NCBI GenBank assembly: GCA_944387455.1
Contig: CALXEY010000006.1
Coordinates: 1-35,292, forward strand
DNA: 35,292 nt
Reading direction: 5' to 3'
Origin: an uncultured Clostridia bacterium
GTDB lineage: Bacteria > Bacillota > Clostridia > TANB77 > CAG-508
Shown one piece after another: positions 1 to 8,934 of the stretch. Position 1 is the first letter of the stretch. Every line of letters starts with the position of its first letter. The notes beneath the pieces are model-generated. The model saw nothing but the letters and a program-made list of their open reading frames with translations. It was not told the DNA's origin and ran no database searches. The translations under genes and the position numbers were made by a program.

Positions 1-732
1 ACAGAAGAAGTAGGAGCAAAAGGCTTAGCGTGGGTTAAATATGAAGAAAATGCTTTAACAGGTGGAATATCAAAATTTATAACAGAAGAAATGAAAGAAA
101 TACTAGAAAAAGAATATGGCTTTAAAAATGGAGATTCAATATTCTTTATAGGAGATGAATTAAAAACCGCTCAAAAAATAGCAGGGCTTATTAGAATAGA
201 ACTTGGAAACAGATTAGATTTACTTGAAAAAGATACATATAGATTTTGCTTTATAGTAGATTTTCCTATGTATGAATTATCAGATGAAGGAACAATAGAC
301 TTTAGCCATAACCCATTTTCAATGCCACAAGGTGGGCTAAAAGCTTTAGAAGAAAAAGATCCATTAGAAATTTTAGCATATCAATATGACTTAGTATGTA
401 ATGGATATGAAATGGCATCAGGAGCAGTTAGAAATCATAACCCAGAAATAATGGTAAAAGCATTTGAAATAGCAGGATATAGTGAAGAAGAAGTTAAAAA
501 TAGATTTGGAGCACTATATAAAGCTTTCCAATATGGTGCACCACCACACGCAGGTGCAGCACCAGGTTTAGACAGAATGGTAATGCTTATTGCAAATTCA
601 AATAATATTAGAGAAGTAATAGCATTTCCAAAAAATAAAAGAGCAAGAGATTTACTTATGCAAGCACCTTCAAAAGTACAAGATGAACAATTAAAAGATG
701 TTCATATAAAATTAGATTTAGAAGAAAAATAG
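1..732 (+). CDS. aspS: Aspartyl-tRNA synthetase, C-terminal part (5' end outside window)
   Basis: The window opens inside this gene; the first base is in frame and 243 codons remain before TAA, against a usual length near 590 residues. The enzyme charges tRNA-Asp with aspartate in the cytoplasm. The first part belongs to the GAD insertion domain of bacterial-type AspRS. It is followed by the class II core with HNPFSMP and the motif 3 segment APGLDRMVML, whose arginine contacts ATP. The conserved tail IAFPKNKRARDLLMQAPS is present. The next gene starts 15 nt downstream, so the two are probably co-transcribed. Family assignment is secure. Confidence 0.95.
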   Translation, partial: TEEVGAKGLAWVKYEENALTGGISKFITEEMKEILEKEYGFKNGDSIFFIGDELKTAQKIAGLIRIELGNRLDLLEKDTYRFCFIVDFPMYELSDEGTIDFSHNPFSMPQGGLKALEEKDPLEILAYQYDLVCNGYEMASGAVRNHNPEIMVKAFEIAGYSEEEVKNRFGALYKAFQYGAPPHAGAAPGLDRMVMLIANSNNIREVIAFPKNKRARDLLMQAPSKVQDEQLKDVHIKLDLEEK

Positions 733-747
733 AAAAGGAAAAATCTT

Positions 748-2208
748 ATGAAAAAATATATTATGAAGATAACAGTATTTTTATGTGGAGCATTAGGTAT
801 GGCATTAGAATTAGTAGCAGCGAGAATTTTATCACCATATGTTGGAAGTTCAAACTTAATTTGGACAACTATTATTGGAATTATGCTAACAAGTATGAGT
901 ATTGGATATTGGCTTGGTGGAAAAATAGTAGATAAAAAAGAAGATAAAAACTTATTATCATTATTTTTATTAGCCGGAGCATTTTTCACAAGTATAATAC
1001 CGATATTAGAAACATTACTTGTAAAACCATTATCAAGTATAACAAATGAATTAGTTCTTGTTGCAATAATATGCTCAAGCATAGTATTTGGTATACCAAG
1101 CTTTATATTAGCAATGGTATCACCATTTGCTGTAAAACTTGAGGACAAAAAACACGAAGAAATAGGAAAAACATCAGGTAAAATATCATCATTATCAACA
1201 ATAGGAAGTATTGTTGGAACATTTGTCTCTGGTTTTTTATTAATTCCAAATATAGGAGTTAGAGCAATAATACTTATAATAACAATAATTTTATTTTTGC
1301 TTTCATTTATGATGTTTGAAAATAAAAATGTGAAATATAGTATTTGTATGGTAATTTGCTTATGTGCATTATTAGGGCTTAATTATTATGGAAAAGTTAT
1401 TTTTGAAAAATATAATACAGATATAATTAGAGATGTAGATTCAGAATATAGTAGAATATGGATAAAAAATGTATCTACAGGAGAAATTAATTATAAAACA
1501 ATGCAAGTAGATACTGGTTTAGAGTCATATATAAATAGTGAAACAAATGAAATGGGAGCAGCATATTTATATTATTATGATTTATTTGATTATTATAATA
1601 AAGATGCAAAATCTACTTTAATGATAGGCGGCGCAGCATATACATATCCTACATATTATTTAAATAAATACCAAGACAAAACAATAGATGTAGCAGAAAT
1701 AGATAGTAAAATGACAGAACTTGCAATAGAAGAATTTGGTTTAGATGTAGAAAACCCAAGACTTAAAATATACACCCAAGACGGAAGAAGTTTCTTAAAT
1801 AATACTAAAAATAAATATGATACAATATTAATAGATGCATTTAAAGGTTTAAATGCACCTTTTGAGCTTACAACATATGAAGCATTAAATAAAGCAAAAA
1901 ATGCTTTAAATGAAAATGGAATTGTAATTACAAATATAATATCTAGCTTAGAAGGAAAAGAAGATGATTTTATTAAATATGAATATGCTACATATAAAGC
2001 TGTCTTCCCTGAAGTAAAATTATTTAAGGTAAGAGATTTAGAAAATAGTTCAAGGCAAAATCTAATATTAGTAGGTTTTAAAAATGGTGACAATAATATA
2101 AATGAAGAAAAATATAATGAATATAAAAATTTATTAGATATGGAAGTAAAAGATTTTACAAGTGAAAGAGAAATTGTAACAGACCATTTTGCACCAATAG
2201 GTGATTAA
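748..2208 (+). CDS. Membrane protein with C-terminal spermidine-synthase-like domain
   Basis: 486 residues. Roughly residues 5-215 hold a series of hydrophobic segments, as in the fused transporter/spermidine-synthase-like proteins of Firmicutes. The C-terminal half has a Rossmann-type methyltransferase/aminopropyltransferase fold, with the nucleotide loop IGGAAYTYP (from about residue 293), the acidic VAEID strand and the DGR motif at residues 345-347. I see no clear sign that spermidine itself is the product; many members of this fused family have no tested activity. The ATG at 748 follows AAAGGAAAAA. The gene ends where the Shine-Dalgarno sequence of mnmA begins, so translation is probably coupled. 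Confidence 0.8.
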   Translation: MKKYIMKITVFLCGALGMALELVAARILSPYVGSSNLIWTTIIGIMLTSMSIGYWLGGKIVDKKEDKNLLSLFLLAGAFFTSIIPILETLLVKPLSSITNELVLVAIICSSIVFGIPSFILAMVSPFAVKLEDKKHEEIGKTSGKISSLSTIGSIVGTFVSGFLLIPNIGVRAIILIITIILFLLSFMMFENKNVKYSICMVICLCALLGLNYYGKVIFEKYNTDIIRDVDSEYSRIWIKNVSTGEINYKTMQVDTGLESYINSETNEMGAAYLYYYDLFDYYNKDAKSTLMIGGAAYTYPTYYLNKYQDKTIDVAEIDSKMTELAIEEFGLDVENPRLKIYTQDGRSFLNNTKNKYDTILIDAFKGLNAPFELTTYEALNKAKNALNENGIVITNIISSLEGKEDDFIKYEYATYKAVFPEVKLFKVRDLENSSRQNLILVGFKNGDNNINEEKYNEYKNLLDMEVKDFTSEREIVTDHFAPIGD

Positions 2209-2218
2209 GGAGTTTTAT

Positions 2219-3250
2219 ATGGAAAAAGTTTTATTAGGTATGAGTGGAGGAGTAGATAGTACAGTTTCAGCTATAATTTTAAAAGAAAAAGGTTATGAAG
2301 TTATAGGTTGTACTATGATTTTAAATGGAAAAGAAGAAGAAACAGTAAAAGAAGTAAAAAAAATATGTGATATTTTAAAAATACCACATTATACATTTGA
2401 TTTTAGAAAAGAATTTAAGTGTTATGTTGTAAATAAATTTATAGAAGAATATAAAATAGCAAGAACTCCAAACCCTTGTGTAGAGTGTAATAAAAAAATG
2501 AAATTTGGTATATTTTATGAAAAAGCAAAAGAATTAGGTTGCAAATACATAGCAACAGGTCATTATGCTAAAATAGAATTTTCAGATAAATATAATCAGT
2601 ATGTATTAAGGAAATCAGAAGAAGAAAAAAAAGACCAGACTTATTTTTTATATGGAATAAAAAAAGAAGAGTTAGAAAATATAATATTTCCATTAGAAAA
2701 TTACAAAAATAAAGAAGAAATAAGAAAAATTGCATTAGAAAATAATCTATCAGTTGCAAAAAAGAAAGATAGTCAAGAAATATGTTTTATAGAAAATAAC
2801 GATTATCAAAAATTTTTATTAGAAAATTTAAAAGAAAAACCAAAAAAAGGAAATATTAAATTAAAAACAGGTGAGATTTTAGGAAAACATAATGGAATTA
2901 TAAACTATACAATAGGGCAAAGAAAAGGACTTGGTGTTTCTTATAAATTCCCATTATATGTTATAGATTTAGATTATAAAAATAATGAAGTAATTGTTGG
3001 GAAAGAAGAAGATTTATATAGCAAAAACTTAATTGCAAAAGATTTGAATTTCCAAGTAGAAGTAGATAAAGAATTTATTTCTTTTGCTAAAATTCGTTAT
3101 AGAGCAAAAGAGTCAAAGGCAAAAATAAAGATTATAAATAATGTAGCAGAAGTAGAATTTTATGTGCCACAAAGAGCAATTACAAAAGGTCAATCTGTTG
3201 TTTTTTATGATGAAGACGGTATTGTTTTAGGTGGGGGAATAATTTCTTAA
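2219..3250 (+). CDS. mnmA: tRNA-specific 2-thiouridylase MnmA
   Basis: 343 residues, normal length. MnmA adds sulfur to U34 of tRNA-Lys, -Glu and -Gln using ATP and a persulfide donor. Visible motifs are the PP-loop SGGVDST at residues 9-15, a TPNPCVECN segment with the predicted nucleophile Cys90, and DSQEICF with the second catalytic Cys189. The start chosen is ATG 2219, which follows AAGGAG at 2207-2212. An in-frame GTG at 2201 lies upstream of that ribosome-binding site and overlaps the previous gene. The enzyme is relevant to decoding because it modifies wobble positions, but nothing links it directly to the CGG sites described elsewhere in this window. Confidence 0.95.
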   Translation: MEKVLLGMSGGVDSTVSAIILKEKGYEVIGCTMILNGKEEETVKEVKKICDILKIPHYTFDFRKEFKCYVVNKFIEEYKIARTPNPCVECNKKMKFGIFYEKAKELGCKYIATGHYAKIEFSDKYNQYVLRKSEEEKKDQTYFLYGIKKEELENIIFPLENYKNKEEIRKIALENNLSVAKKKDSQEICFIENNDYQKFLLENLKEKPKKGNIKLKTGEILGKHNGIINYTIGQRKGLGVSYKFPLYVIDLDYKNNEVIVGKEEDLYSKNLIAKDLNFQVEVDKEFISFAKIRYRAKESKAKIKIINNVAEVEFYVPQRAITKGQSVVFYDEDGIVLGGGIIS

Positions 3251-3269
3251 AAAGAATTTAACAAAAAAC

Positions 3270-3298
3270 TTGTATTACCTAAAGTTTTATGATATAAA
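3270..3298 (+). promoter_or_regulatory. Sigma-A-like promoter for the response regulator
   Basis: TTGTAT and TATAAA are separated by 17 nt, about 44 nt upstream of the GTG start. Found by eye. Confidence 0.5.
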
Positions 3299-3341
3299 TA
3301 TACTATAAAAATAAAGCTAAGGTAAGAAAGGCGGAATTTTT

Positions 3342-4094
3342 GTGGATGAAGAATTTTTAAAAGATGCTAAAACTATTTTAATAGTTGATGATGAAGCACC
3401 AATAAGAGATATTTTAGTTTATAATTTAGAAAAAGAAGGTTATAAAACAATAGAAGCAAGTGACGGTATTACTGCTGTTGATATTGCTTTAGAGAAAAAA
3501 CCAGACTTAATCTTATTAGATGTAATGCTTCCTAAGTTAGATGGTTTATCAGTTTGTAAAAGAATTAAGAATTCTTTAAATGTGCCAATTTTAATGCTTA
3601 CTGCAAAAGATAATGAAGTTGATAAGATTGTTGGGCTAGAACTTGGTGCAGATGATTATATTACAAAACCATTTAGTGTAAGGGAATTAGTTGCAAGAGT
3701 AAAGGCTAATTTAAGAAAAGTTGATGTTACATTAAATAATGGTCAAGAAATTAAAAGTAAAGGTGATACTCAAAAACAACAAAAAGAAAGTAAAAAGATT
3801 GTTGTTGGAGAACTAGAATTAGATTTAGATAAATTTGAAGTAAAGGTAAGAGGTCAAATAGTAGATTTAACTTTAAGAGAATTTGAAGTGTTAAAATTCT
3901 TAGCATCTCAACCAGAACAAGTTGTAACTAGAGAAACTTTACTAGAAAAAGTCTGGGGTTATGAGTATTATGGAGACATAAGAACTGTTGATGTTACAGT
4001 TAGAAGAATTAGAGAAAAAATAGAAAAAGACACATCAGCTCCAAAGATATTAATTACAAAGAGAAGTGTTGGATATTATATAGCAGCAAATTAA
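3342..4094 (+). CDS. OmpR/PhoB-family response regulator, WalR-like
   Basis: 250 residues. Receiver domain: acidic pair Asp16/Asp17, phosphoacceptor Asp60 in LLDVMLP, Thr87 and Lys109 in ITKPFS. A charged linker (about residues 128-148) leads to a winged-helix DNA-binding domain with REFEVLKFLAS and VRRIREKIE. The sequence resembles WalR (YycF), the essential regulator of wall metabolism, more than PhoB, but no kinase gene is adjacent. A WalK-like kinase lies about 25 kb away at 28802, and pairing the two is inference. The start is GTG, with AAAGGCGG just upstream. The gene sits between its own promoter and a strong terminator, so it is probably monocistronic. Confidence 0.85.
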   Translation: MDEEFLKDAKTILIVDDEAPIRDILVYNLEKEGYKTIEASDGITAVDIALEKKPDLILLDVMLPKLDGLSVCKRIKNSLNVPILMLTAKDNEVDKIVGLELGADDYITKPFSVRELVARVKANLRKVDVTLNNGQEIKSKGDTQKQQKESKKIVVGELELDLDKFEVKVRGQIVDLTLREFEVLKFLASQPEQVVTRETLLEKVWGYEYYGDIRTVDVTVRRIREKIEKDTSAPKILITKRSVGYYIAAN

Positions 4095-4101
4095 AAATTA
4101 T

Positions 4102-4142
4102 GAACATATTTGTTTTTAGTTTTACAAATATGTTCTTTTTTT
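4102..4142 (+). terminator. Intrinsic terminator after the response regulator
   Basis: A perfect 12-bp stem (4102-4113 with 4124-4135) and 10-nt loop are followed by seven T. Confidence 0.85.
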
Positions 4143-4143
4143 C

Positions 4144-4172
4144 TTGATAAAAAACAAAATATGTGATTAAAT
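4144..4172 (+). promoter_or_regulatory. Possible promoter for ispG-ispH
   Basis: TTGATA, a 17-nt spacer and TTAAAT lie just after the terminator and about 31 nt before ispG. The -10 match is only moderate. Confidence 0.4.
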
Positions 4173-4203
4173 AAAGAAAACAAAATAAGAAAAGGAATAA
4201 AAT

Positions 4204-5271
4204 ATGGAAAGAATAAAAACAAGAAAAGTAATGGTAGGAAATGTTAGAATAGGCGGACAAAATAAGGTTGTTATACAATCAATGTGTAATACAAAAACAA
4301 AAGATGTAGAAAGCACAGTAAAACAAATATTAGAATTAGAAGAAGCGGGTTGTGAAATTATAAGAGTTGCTTGTTTAGATTTAGAAGATGCAAAAGCAAT
4401 AAAAAATATTAAAGAAAAAATTCATATACCAATAGTTGCAGATATACATTATGATTATAAACTAGCTTTAGAAGCAATAAAATCTGGTGTAGATAAAATA
4501 AGAATAAACCCAGGAAATATTGGTTCTAAAGAAAGAGTAAAAGCAGTTGTTGATAAATGTAAAGAACATCATATTCCAATAAGAATAGGGGTAAATGCTG
4601 GTTCTTTAGAAAAAGACTTATTAGAAAAATATGGTAAACCAACTGCAAAAGCAATGGTAGAAAGTGCTAAAAGACATATAGATATATTAGAAGGGTTAGA
4701 CTTTAAAGATTATATATTATCATTAAAAGCAAGTAATTTGGATTTATGTATTAAAGCATATGAAGAAGCGTCAAAAGAATTTGATTGCCCACTTCATTTA
4801 GGAATAACAGAAAGCGGAACTGAGTTTAGTGGAACTATTAAATCAAGTATTGGTCTTGGATATATGTTAAGAAACGGAATAGGGGATACTTTAAGAGTTT
4901 CTTTATCAGATGACCCAGTAAAAGAAATAAAAGTTGCAAAAGAAATTTTAAAAGATTGTAATTTGTATAAAAAATCACCAACATTAGTTGCTTGCCCTAC
5001 TTGTGGAAGAACAAGAATTGATTTGATACCAATTGCAAAAGAAGTAGAAGAATTTTTACAGAAAATTGAAGATGATATTACAGTTGCAGTAATGGGGTGT
5101 AGTGTAAATGGACCTGGAGAAGCAAGAGAAGCAGATATAGGTATAGCAGGTGGAGTAAAAGAAGGTTTGATTTTTAAAAAAGGTGAAATTATTAAAAAAG
5201 TACCACAAGAAAAAATAGTAGAAGTACTAAAAGAAGAAATTATTAAAATGGTAGAAGATAGGAAAAAATAA
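4204..5271 (+). CDS. ispG: 4-hydroxy-3-methylbut-2-enyl-diphosphate synthase IspG
   Basis: 355 residues, typical for bacterial IspG (GcpE). It converts MEcPP to HMBPP in the non-mevalonate isoprenoid pathway using a 4Fe-4S cluster. Cluster ligands are visible as Cys264 and Cys267 in CPTCGRT, Cys299 in [11 protein letters not shown], and Glu306 in the same segment. The N-terminal TIM-barrel half contains [11 protein letters not shown] and [12 protein letters not shown] 4204 follows AAAAGGAAT. ispH follows after 16 nt, so the last two steps of the pathway are co-transcribed. These supply undecaprenyl precursors for the wall genes elsewhere in the window. Confidence 0.96.
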   Translation: MERIKTRKVMVGNVRIGGQNKVVIQSMCNTKTKDVESTVKQILELEEAGCEIIRVACLDLEDAKAIKNIKEKIHIPIVADIHYDYKLALEAIKSGVDKIRINPGNIGSKERVKAVVDKCKEHHIPIRIGVNAGSLEKDLLEKYGKPTAKAMVESAKRHIDILEGLDFKDYILSLKASNLDLCIKAYEEASKEFDCPLHLGITESGTEFSGTIKSSIGLGYMLRNGIGDTLRVSLSDDPVKEIKVAKEILKDCNLYKKSPTLVACPTCGRTRIDLIPIAKEVEEFLQKIEDDITVAVMGCSVNGPGEAREADIGIAGGVKEGLIFKKGEIIKKVPQEKIVEVLKEEIIKMVEDRKK

Positions 5272-5287
5272 GTTTAGGTGGTTAGAT

Positions 5288-6154
5288 ATGGAAGTAATAT
5301 TAGGAAAAAGTGCGGGCTTTTGTTATGGTGTAAGAAGAGCTGTTGAAGGTGCAAAAGAAGAATTAAAAAAATCAAAAGGAAAGACTATTTTTTGTTTAGG
5401 AGAAATTGTACATAATAAACAAGTAGTAGATAATTTAAAAAATCAGGGTATGGAATTTATAGGAAATATAAAAGAGGCAAAAGAAAGAGCTATAATTAGG
5501 GCACACGGTGTAGAAAAAAATGTGTATAAATTAGCAAAAAAGATGAAAATAAATATTAAAGATTTTACTTGCCCAAATGTTTTAAAAATACATAAAATTG
5601 CTGATGAATATAGAAAAAAAGGTTATTATATTTTCTTAATAGGAAGTAAAAATCATCCAGAAAATATAGGAACATTAAGTTTTTGTGGTGATAATGTTTC
5701 TGTTATAGAAGAAAAACAAGATGTTGAAACTGCAATTGAAGAATTGTATAAAAGTAATATTAAAAAATTATTAGTAATTTTACAGACAACATATAGTGTA
5801 GAAAAATTTAAAGAAATAGAACATTTATTAAAAGAAGAATTTAAAAAAAATAATGATAGAAAAATTAAATTAGTAATAAAAAATACAATTTGTTATGCTA
5901 CAGAATTAAGGCAAAAAGAAACAGAAGATATTGCTAAAAAAGTAGATTACATGATTATAATTGGTGGGAAAAATAGTTCTAATACTAAGAAACTATATGA
6001 AATAGGAAATAAATATTGTGAAAATTGTGTATGTATAGAGTCTCCAAAAGAATTAGATTTAAATTTGATAAATACTTTTAGTAAAGTAGGAGTAATGGCA
6101 GGAGCATCAACACCACAAGAGGTTATAGAAGAAGTTGTGAATTTAATAAAATAA
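5288..6154 (+). CDS. ispH: 4-hydroxy-3-methylbut-2-enyl diphosphate reductase IspH
   Basis: 288 residues, a stand-alone IspH (LytB) rather than the IspH-S1 fusion found in some Clostridia. It reduces HMBPP to IPP and DMAPP. The three cluster cysteines are Cys12 (GFCYGVRRA), Cys95 (FTCPNV) and Cys202 (NTICYATELRQ). Substrate-binding segments GEIVHNKQVV, IRAHGV, NHPENIG and GGKNSSNT are present. The motifs around Cys95 and Cys202 differ slightly from the common DATCP and DTICNAT forms. It lies 16 nt after ispG and ends at a terminator shared with the converging gene. Confidence 0.94.
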   Translation: MEVILGKSAGFCYGVRRAVEGAKEELKKSKGKTIFCLGEIVHNKQVVDNLKNQGMEFIGNIKEAKERAIIRAHGVEKNVYKLAKKMKINIKDFTCPNVLKIHKIADEYRKKGYYIFLIGSKNHPENIGTLSFCGDNVSVIEEKQDVETAIEELYKSNIKKLLVILQTTYSVEKFKEIEHLLKEEFKKNNDRKIKLVIKNTICYATELRQKETEDIAKKVDYMIIIGGKNSSNTKKLYEIGNKYCENCVCIESPKELDLNLINTFSKVGVMAGASTPQEVIEEVVNLIK

Positions 6155-6156
6155 AG

Positions 6157-6193
6157 AAATATTGCTGTTAAAAATAATAACAGCAATATTTTT
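6157..6193. terminator. Bidirectional terminator between converging genes
   Basis: A perfect 14-bp stem (6157-6170 with 6178-6191) has a 7-nt A-rich loop, lies between two convergent stop codons and is followed by T on the plus strand. Confidence 0.8.
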
Positions 6194-6875
6194 CTAATTT
6201 ATTGTAGTTGATGTTGGACCAGTTCCTACAACGTCTTCTTGTAATGAACGCCAAGTGTTACAACCAACAATACCGTCTGCTGTAAGCCCTCTAGAACGTT
6301 GGTAACTAATTACAGCATTTTGTGTACCAGAACCAAATATTCCGTCTAAGCCATTTGTTCTATAACCTAAAGTATTTAAATCATCTTGTGCAATTAAAAC
6401 ATAATTACTAACACTTCCTCTTCTAAGAGTAGGGTATCCGCCTGAAGAACAAGCAGGTTTTCCGAAACCTTTTATCAAAATGTACCCAAGTTGGTGTTAA
6501 TGAAATTGGTTCTACATATGACCATACACCAGAGTTATTAGCTGAATTCCATAATGCAGTTCTTCTACTTGCAGATAATGTTTGACCAACATCAAAAGCA
6601 ACACCAGCATAATGTTGGCTTAAATTTCCGTGTCCACCTTCATATGGTCTTTTAAAAGCAAAACCTACAGGAATAGGTCCTCCAAAAATATATCTTTGAC
6701 TATTCCAACTTTGCATACATCTTTTTGTTGTCCATAAAATATTACTTTTACTAGAGCCTCTAAATTCTCTAACACGTAATGTACCATTTGTATTATATGG
6801 CATTGGTTCTGCTTCACCTCTATAATATGATTCCATACGGTCGGTATCATTATTAAAAACAATTATTTTTGCCAT
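6194..6875 (-). CDS. M15-like zinc peptidase with peptidoglycan-binding domain, needs +1 shift at CGG
   Basis: Read with one +1 shift at codon 138 (plus-strand 6462-6464), the gene gives 226 residues. The N-terminal part resembles M15/DUF882-type D-Ala-D-Ala carboxypeptidases, with predicted zinc ligands His88 and Asp95 (SQHYAGVAFD) and His132 (WVHFD). The C-terminal part is a PG_binding_1 domain (LDGIFGSGTQNAVISYQ, DGIVGCNTW). Without the shift the reading stops 12 codons after CGG and the wall-binding domain is lost. The start chosen is ATG at 6875 (MAKIIVF), 8 nt from GGAGG. I see no signal peptide, so it may act in the mother cell or be released by lysis. A cortex or wall hydrolase role is inference. 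Confidence 0.75.
6462..6464 (-). other. CGG +1 recoding site 1 (peptidase, codon 138)
   Basis: The minus strand reads TTT CGG AAA. Homology continues as F-G-K-P-A-C from the GGA overlapping CGG, so one extra C precedes a glycine codon. The site joins the zinc-peptidase domain to the peptidoglycan-binding domain. Confidence 0.8.
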
Positions 6876-6943
6876 AAATAATTCCTCCATAATTATATTT
6901 TCTATATATTATGAAAGAATTATTTTTTTGTTACTTTAATTTA

Positions 6944-7954
6944 TTAAAACTCACTATTTTCTATTAATTTATCAAAATCAGATTTGTATAATTTATCTTG
7001 TACAATTCTGTACTTTTTAAATTCTGTTAAAGCCTTTTCTTTTGCAATTTCACTAGATATTTTACCGGCATCTTTTAATACATCTCTATCATCTGATAAT
7101 AAGTATTTATCTATTCTGTTTGCCCAATCTTCCATTGTCATTGGTATATTTCTTTTTGCTCTTGCTTCTGCTAAATCTAAGAAGGCTGAAACAATAAGTT
7201 CTAATTGTTCTAGTTCCTCTTTTTTTAAATAATTTTTAGCAATAACTACGTCTGTTTCTAATATTTTTCCATTTGGAGAGTTTTTCCAACTAGTTAAGTT
7301 CATATGTTCTTTTGTATGGTCAGCTCTATTATAAATTATCTCTGCTGCTGTTTGATGAGTTACTGCATAGTGCATCTTATTTTGTACTTTTTTGAAAAAT
7401 TTAATTGTTGTTGGAGATTTACTATCATAATCAATAGAAGTTGCATATATATCTGTTATTTTTTGGTAAAATCTTCTTTCAGATAATCTTATTTCTCTAA
7501 TTTCTGCAAGTAGAGATTCAAAATAATCTTCATCAAAAAATGTTCCATTTTCCATTCTTTTTTTGTCTATAATATATCCTTTTTTAGAAAACTCCTTTAA
7601 TACATTTGTTGCCCACCTTCTAAATTGAATTGCTCTGTCTGTATTTACTCTATAACCAACAGAAATTACGGCATCTAAATTATAATAATTGGTTTTATAT
7701 TTTTTTCCGTCCGAAGCAGTTGTCAAATAAATTTTGACAACTGAATTTTGTTCTAATTCTAGTTCCTTAAAAATATTATTTAAATGATAACTTATATCTT
7801 GCTTTGATGTATTATATAATTCTCCTAATGCTTTTTGAGTTAGCCATAAATCGCCGTCTTCAAAACGAACTTCAACCCCTACTTCTTTTTTTTGTTGTTC
7901 AAATATTAGAAATTCTGCTGAACTACTTCTTATATATAAATCTTTATTACTCAT
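6944..7954 (-). CDS. RhuM-family protein
   Basis: 336 residues. The whole length matches the RhuM family, first noted in Salmonella pathogenicity islands and common in accessory DNA. It has an N-terminal DNA-binding-like part (LWLTQKALGELYNTSKQDISYHLNNI), the conserved YYNLDAVISVGYRVNTDRAIQFRRW block written here in outline only (residues 91-115), and a C-terminal helical part near DLAEARAKR. The biochemical function is unknown. The start chosen is ATG 7954, downstream of GAGGTG; an in-frame GTG at 7966 overlaps that ribosome-binding site. It has its own strong promoter and no obvious partner gene. Confidence 0.82.
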   Translation of the reverse strand: MSNKDLYIRSSSAEFLIFEQQKKEVGVEVRFEDGDLWLTQKALGELYNTSKQDISYHLNNIFKELELEQNSVVKIYLTTASDGKKYKTNYYNLDAVISVGYRVNTDRAIQFRRWATNVLKEFSKKGYIIDKKRMENGTFFDEDYFESLLAEIREIRLSERRFYQKITDIYATSIDYDSKSPTTIKFFKKVQNKMHYAVTHQTAAEIIYNRADHTKEHMNLTSWKNSPNGKILETDVVIAKNYLKKEELEQLELIVSAFLDLAEARAKRNIPMTMEDWANRIDKYLLSDDRDVLKDAGKISSEIAKEKALTEFKKYRIVQDKLYKSDFDKLIENSEF

Positions 7955-7983
7955 TTTTAAATTCACCTCAATTTATTTGTTAT

Positions 7984-8012
7984 ATATTATCAAACTTTTG
8001 TTCTTTTGTCAA
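7984..8012 (-). promoter_or_regulatory. Promoter of the RhuM-family gene
   Basis: On the minus strand a perfect TTGACA is followed by a 17-nt spacer and TAATAT, about 30 nt before the start codon. Confidence 0.7.
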
Positions 8013-8040
8013 TTGATTTTATATATTATTTGGAAAGTAC

Positions 8041-8076
8041 AAAAAAATCTCTCATATAATAATTTTATATGAGAGA
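8041..8076 (-). terminator. Terminator of the sortase gene
   Basis: A 12-bp stem (8048-8059 with 8065-8076) and 5-nt loop are followed by seven U when read on the minus strand. Confidence 0.8.
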
Positions 8077-8095
8077 AATATTTTCTTATTATTTT

Positions 8096-8860
8096 CTAAT
8101 TTGCTCTTGCTTTTACAATTACTCTTAACTGGCTATCATTTGTACAAGTAATTAATGTAAGGTCTCTTGTTCCGTTAGTATTTGGTGCTGTACAGCTTGT
8201 ATCACTTGGAACTACTTCATATTTATCAAATACAGTATATGTAAGTGTTCTTCCTGTGTTATCAGTAATCTCTATTTTATCTCCATTTTCTAAAGTTGGT
8301 ACTTTACTAAAGAATTTGGAGTTTCTGTAGTTATGACCTACTAAAGAGAAGTTACCAATTTCATTTGGGTCAACTCCCCAGAACTTAGTAGGGGATATTT
8401 TTAGTAAAGCTTCTGTTTCTTCAACTGAGTCTGTTTCACCGTCTAATATTGGATAACTAACATTTATTTTTGGAATATTTATACTTCCAATTGTTATATA
8501 TCTAAAACCGTCACTTGTTGTTTCTACTTTATTTGTACTAAATTTATTATTAGTATTAGATGTATTTGAAGGAGTTTCTTGTGCAGAATTATCATTAGAA
8601 GCGGTATCTTCTGTATCATTTAATATTGCAACTAAAACATTACTATCTGCAAGGGAGTTATCAATATTTTGATTGAACTCATCAAGTATTGCTTGAGAAG
8701 TTTCTTCGCTTTTATTTCTATCTACTTCAGCATATATGTAAAAAGATACTAAAATACATACTAAAAAAACAGATAAAAAGAAATAAAACTTATATGCTTT
8801 CTTTTTTCTCTTTAATTCTGGTGTGATATATAGTTTCTCTGTTACTAATATCTGATTCAT
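8096..8860 (-). CDS. Sortase
   Basis: 254 residues. A short cytoplasmic segment is followed by one membrane helix (about residues 22-44), a Ser/Thr/Asn-rich linker and the sortase barrel. The catalytic triad is visible as His in SLVGHNYRN, Cys239 in TLITCTND and Arg in LRVIVKAR. Sortases join surface proteins to the wall or to pilus subunits. The TLITC motif and membrane-anchored N-terminus fit the class D/E types of Clostridia, but I cannot fix the class. No LPXTG substrate is visible in the neighbouring surface protein. ATG 8860 follows AAGGAG; the upstream in-frame TTG is inside that leader. Confidence 0.88.
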   Translation of the reverse strand: MNQILVTEKLYITPELKRKKKAYKFYFFLSVFLVCILVSFYIYAEVDRNKSEETSQAILDEFNQNIDNSLADSNVLVAILNDTEDTASNDNSAQETPSNTSNTNNKFSTNKVETTSDGFRYITIGSINIPKINVSYPILDGETDSVEETEALLKISPTKFWGVDPNEIGNFSLVGHNYRNSKFFSKVPTLENGDKIEITDNTGRTLTYTVFDKYEVVPSDTSCTAPNTNGTRDLTLITCTNDSQLRVIVKARAN

Positions 8861-8889
8861 AATTTCTCCTTTCAAAATAACTCTAATTT

Positions 8890-8918
8890 ATTATAACATA
8901 AAATAAAGTGTTTTTGAA
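8890..8918 (-). promoter_or_regulatory. Promoter of the sortase gene
   Basis: On the minus strand TTCAAA, a 17-nt spacer and a perfect TATAAT lie about 30 nt before the start codon. Confidence 0.6.
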
Positions 8919-8934
8919 GGGGTTTTAAAAATTT

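Noticed and set aside
971..980. CGG in the membrane-protein gene (GCC GGA) and many similar GAC GGA, AAC GGA or GCG GTT cases
   Set aside because: CGG there spans two codons and is not in the zero frame; the proteins continue normally.
7728..7745. TTGTCAAAT..TTTGACAA-like inverted repeat within the RhuM-family gene
   Set aside because: It lies inside well-conserved coding sequence and has no T-run, so I do not call it a terminator or operator.
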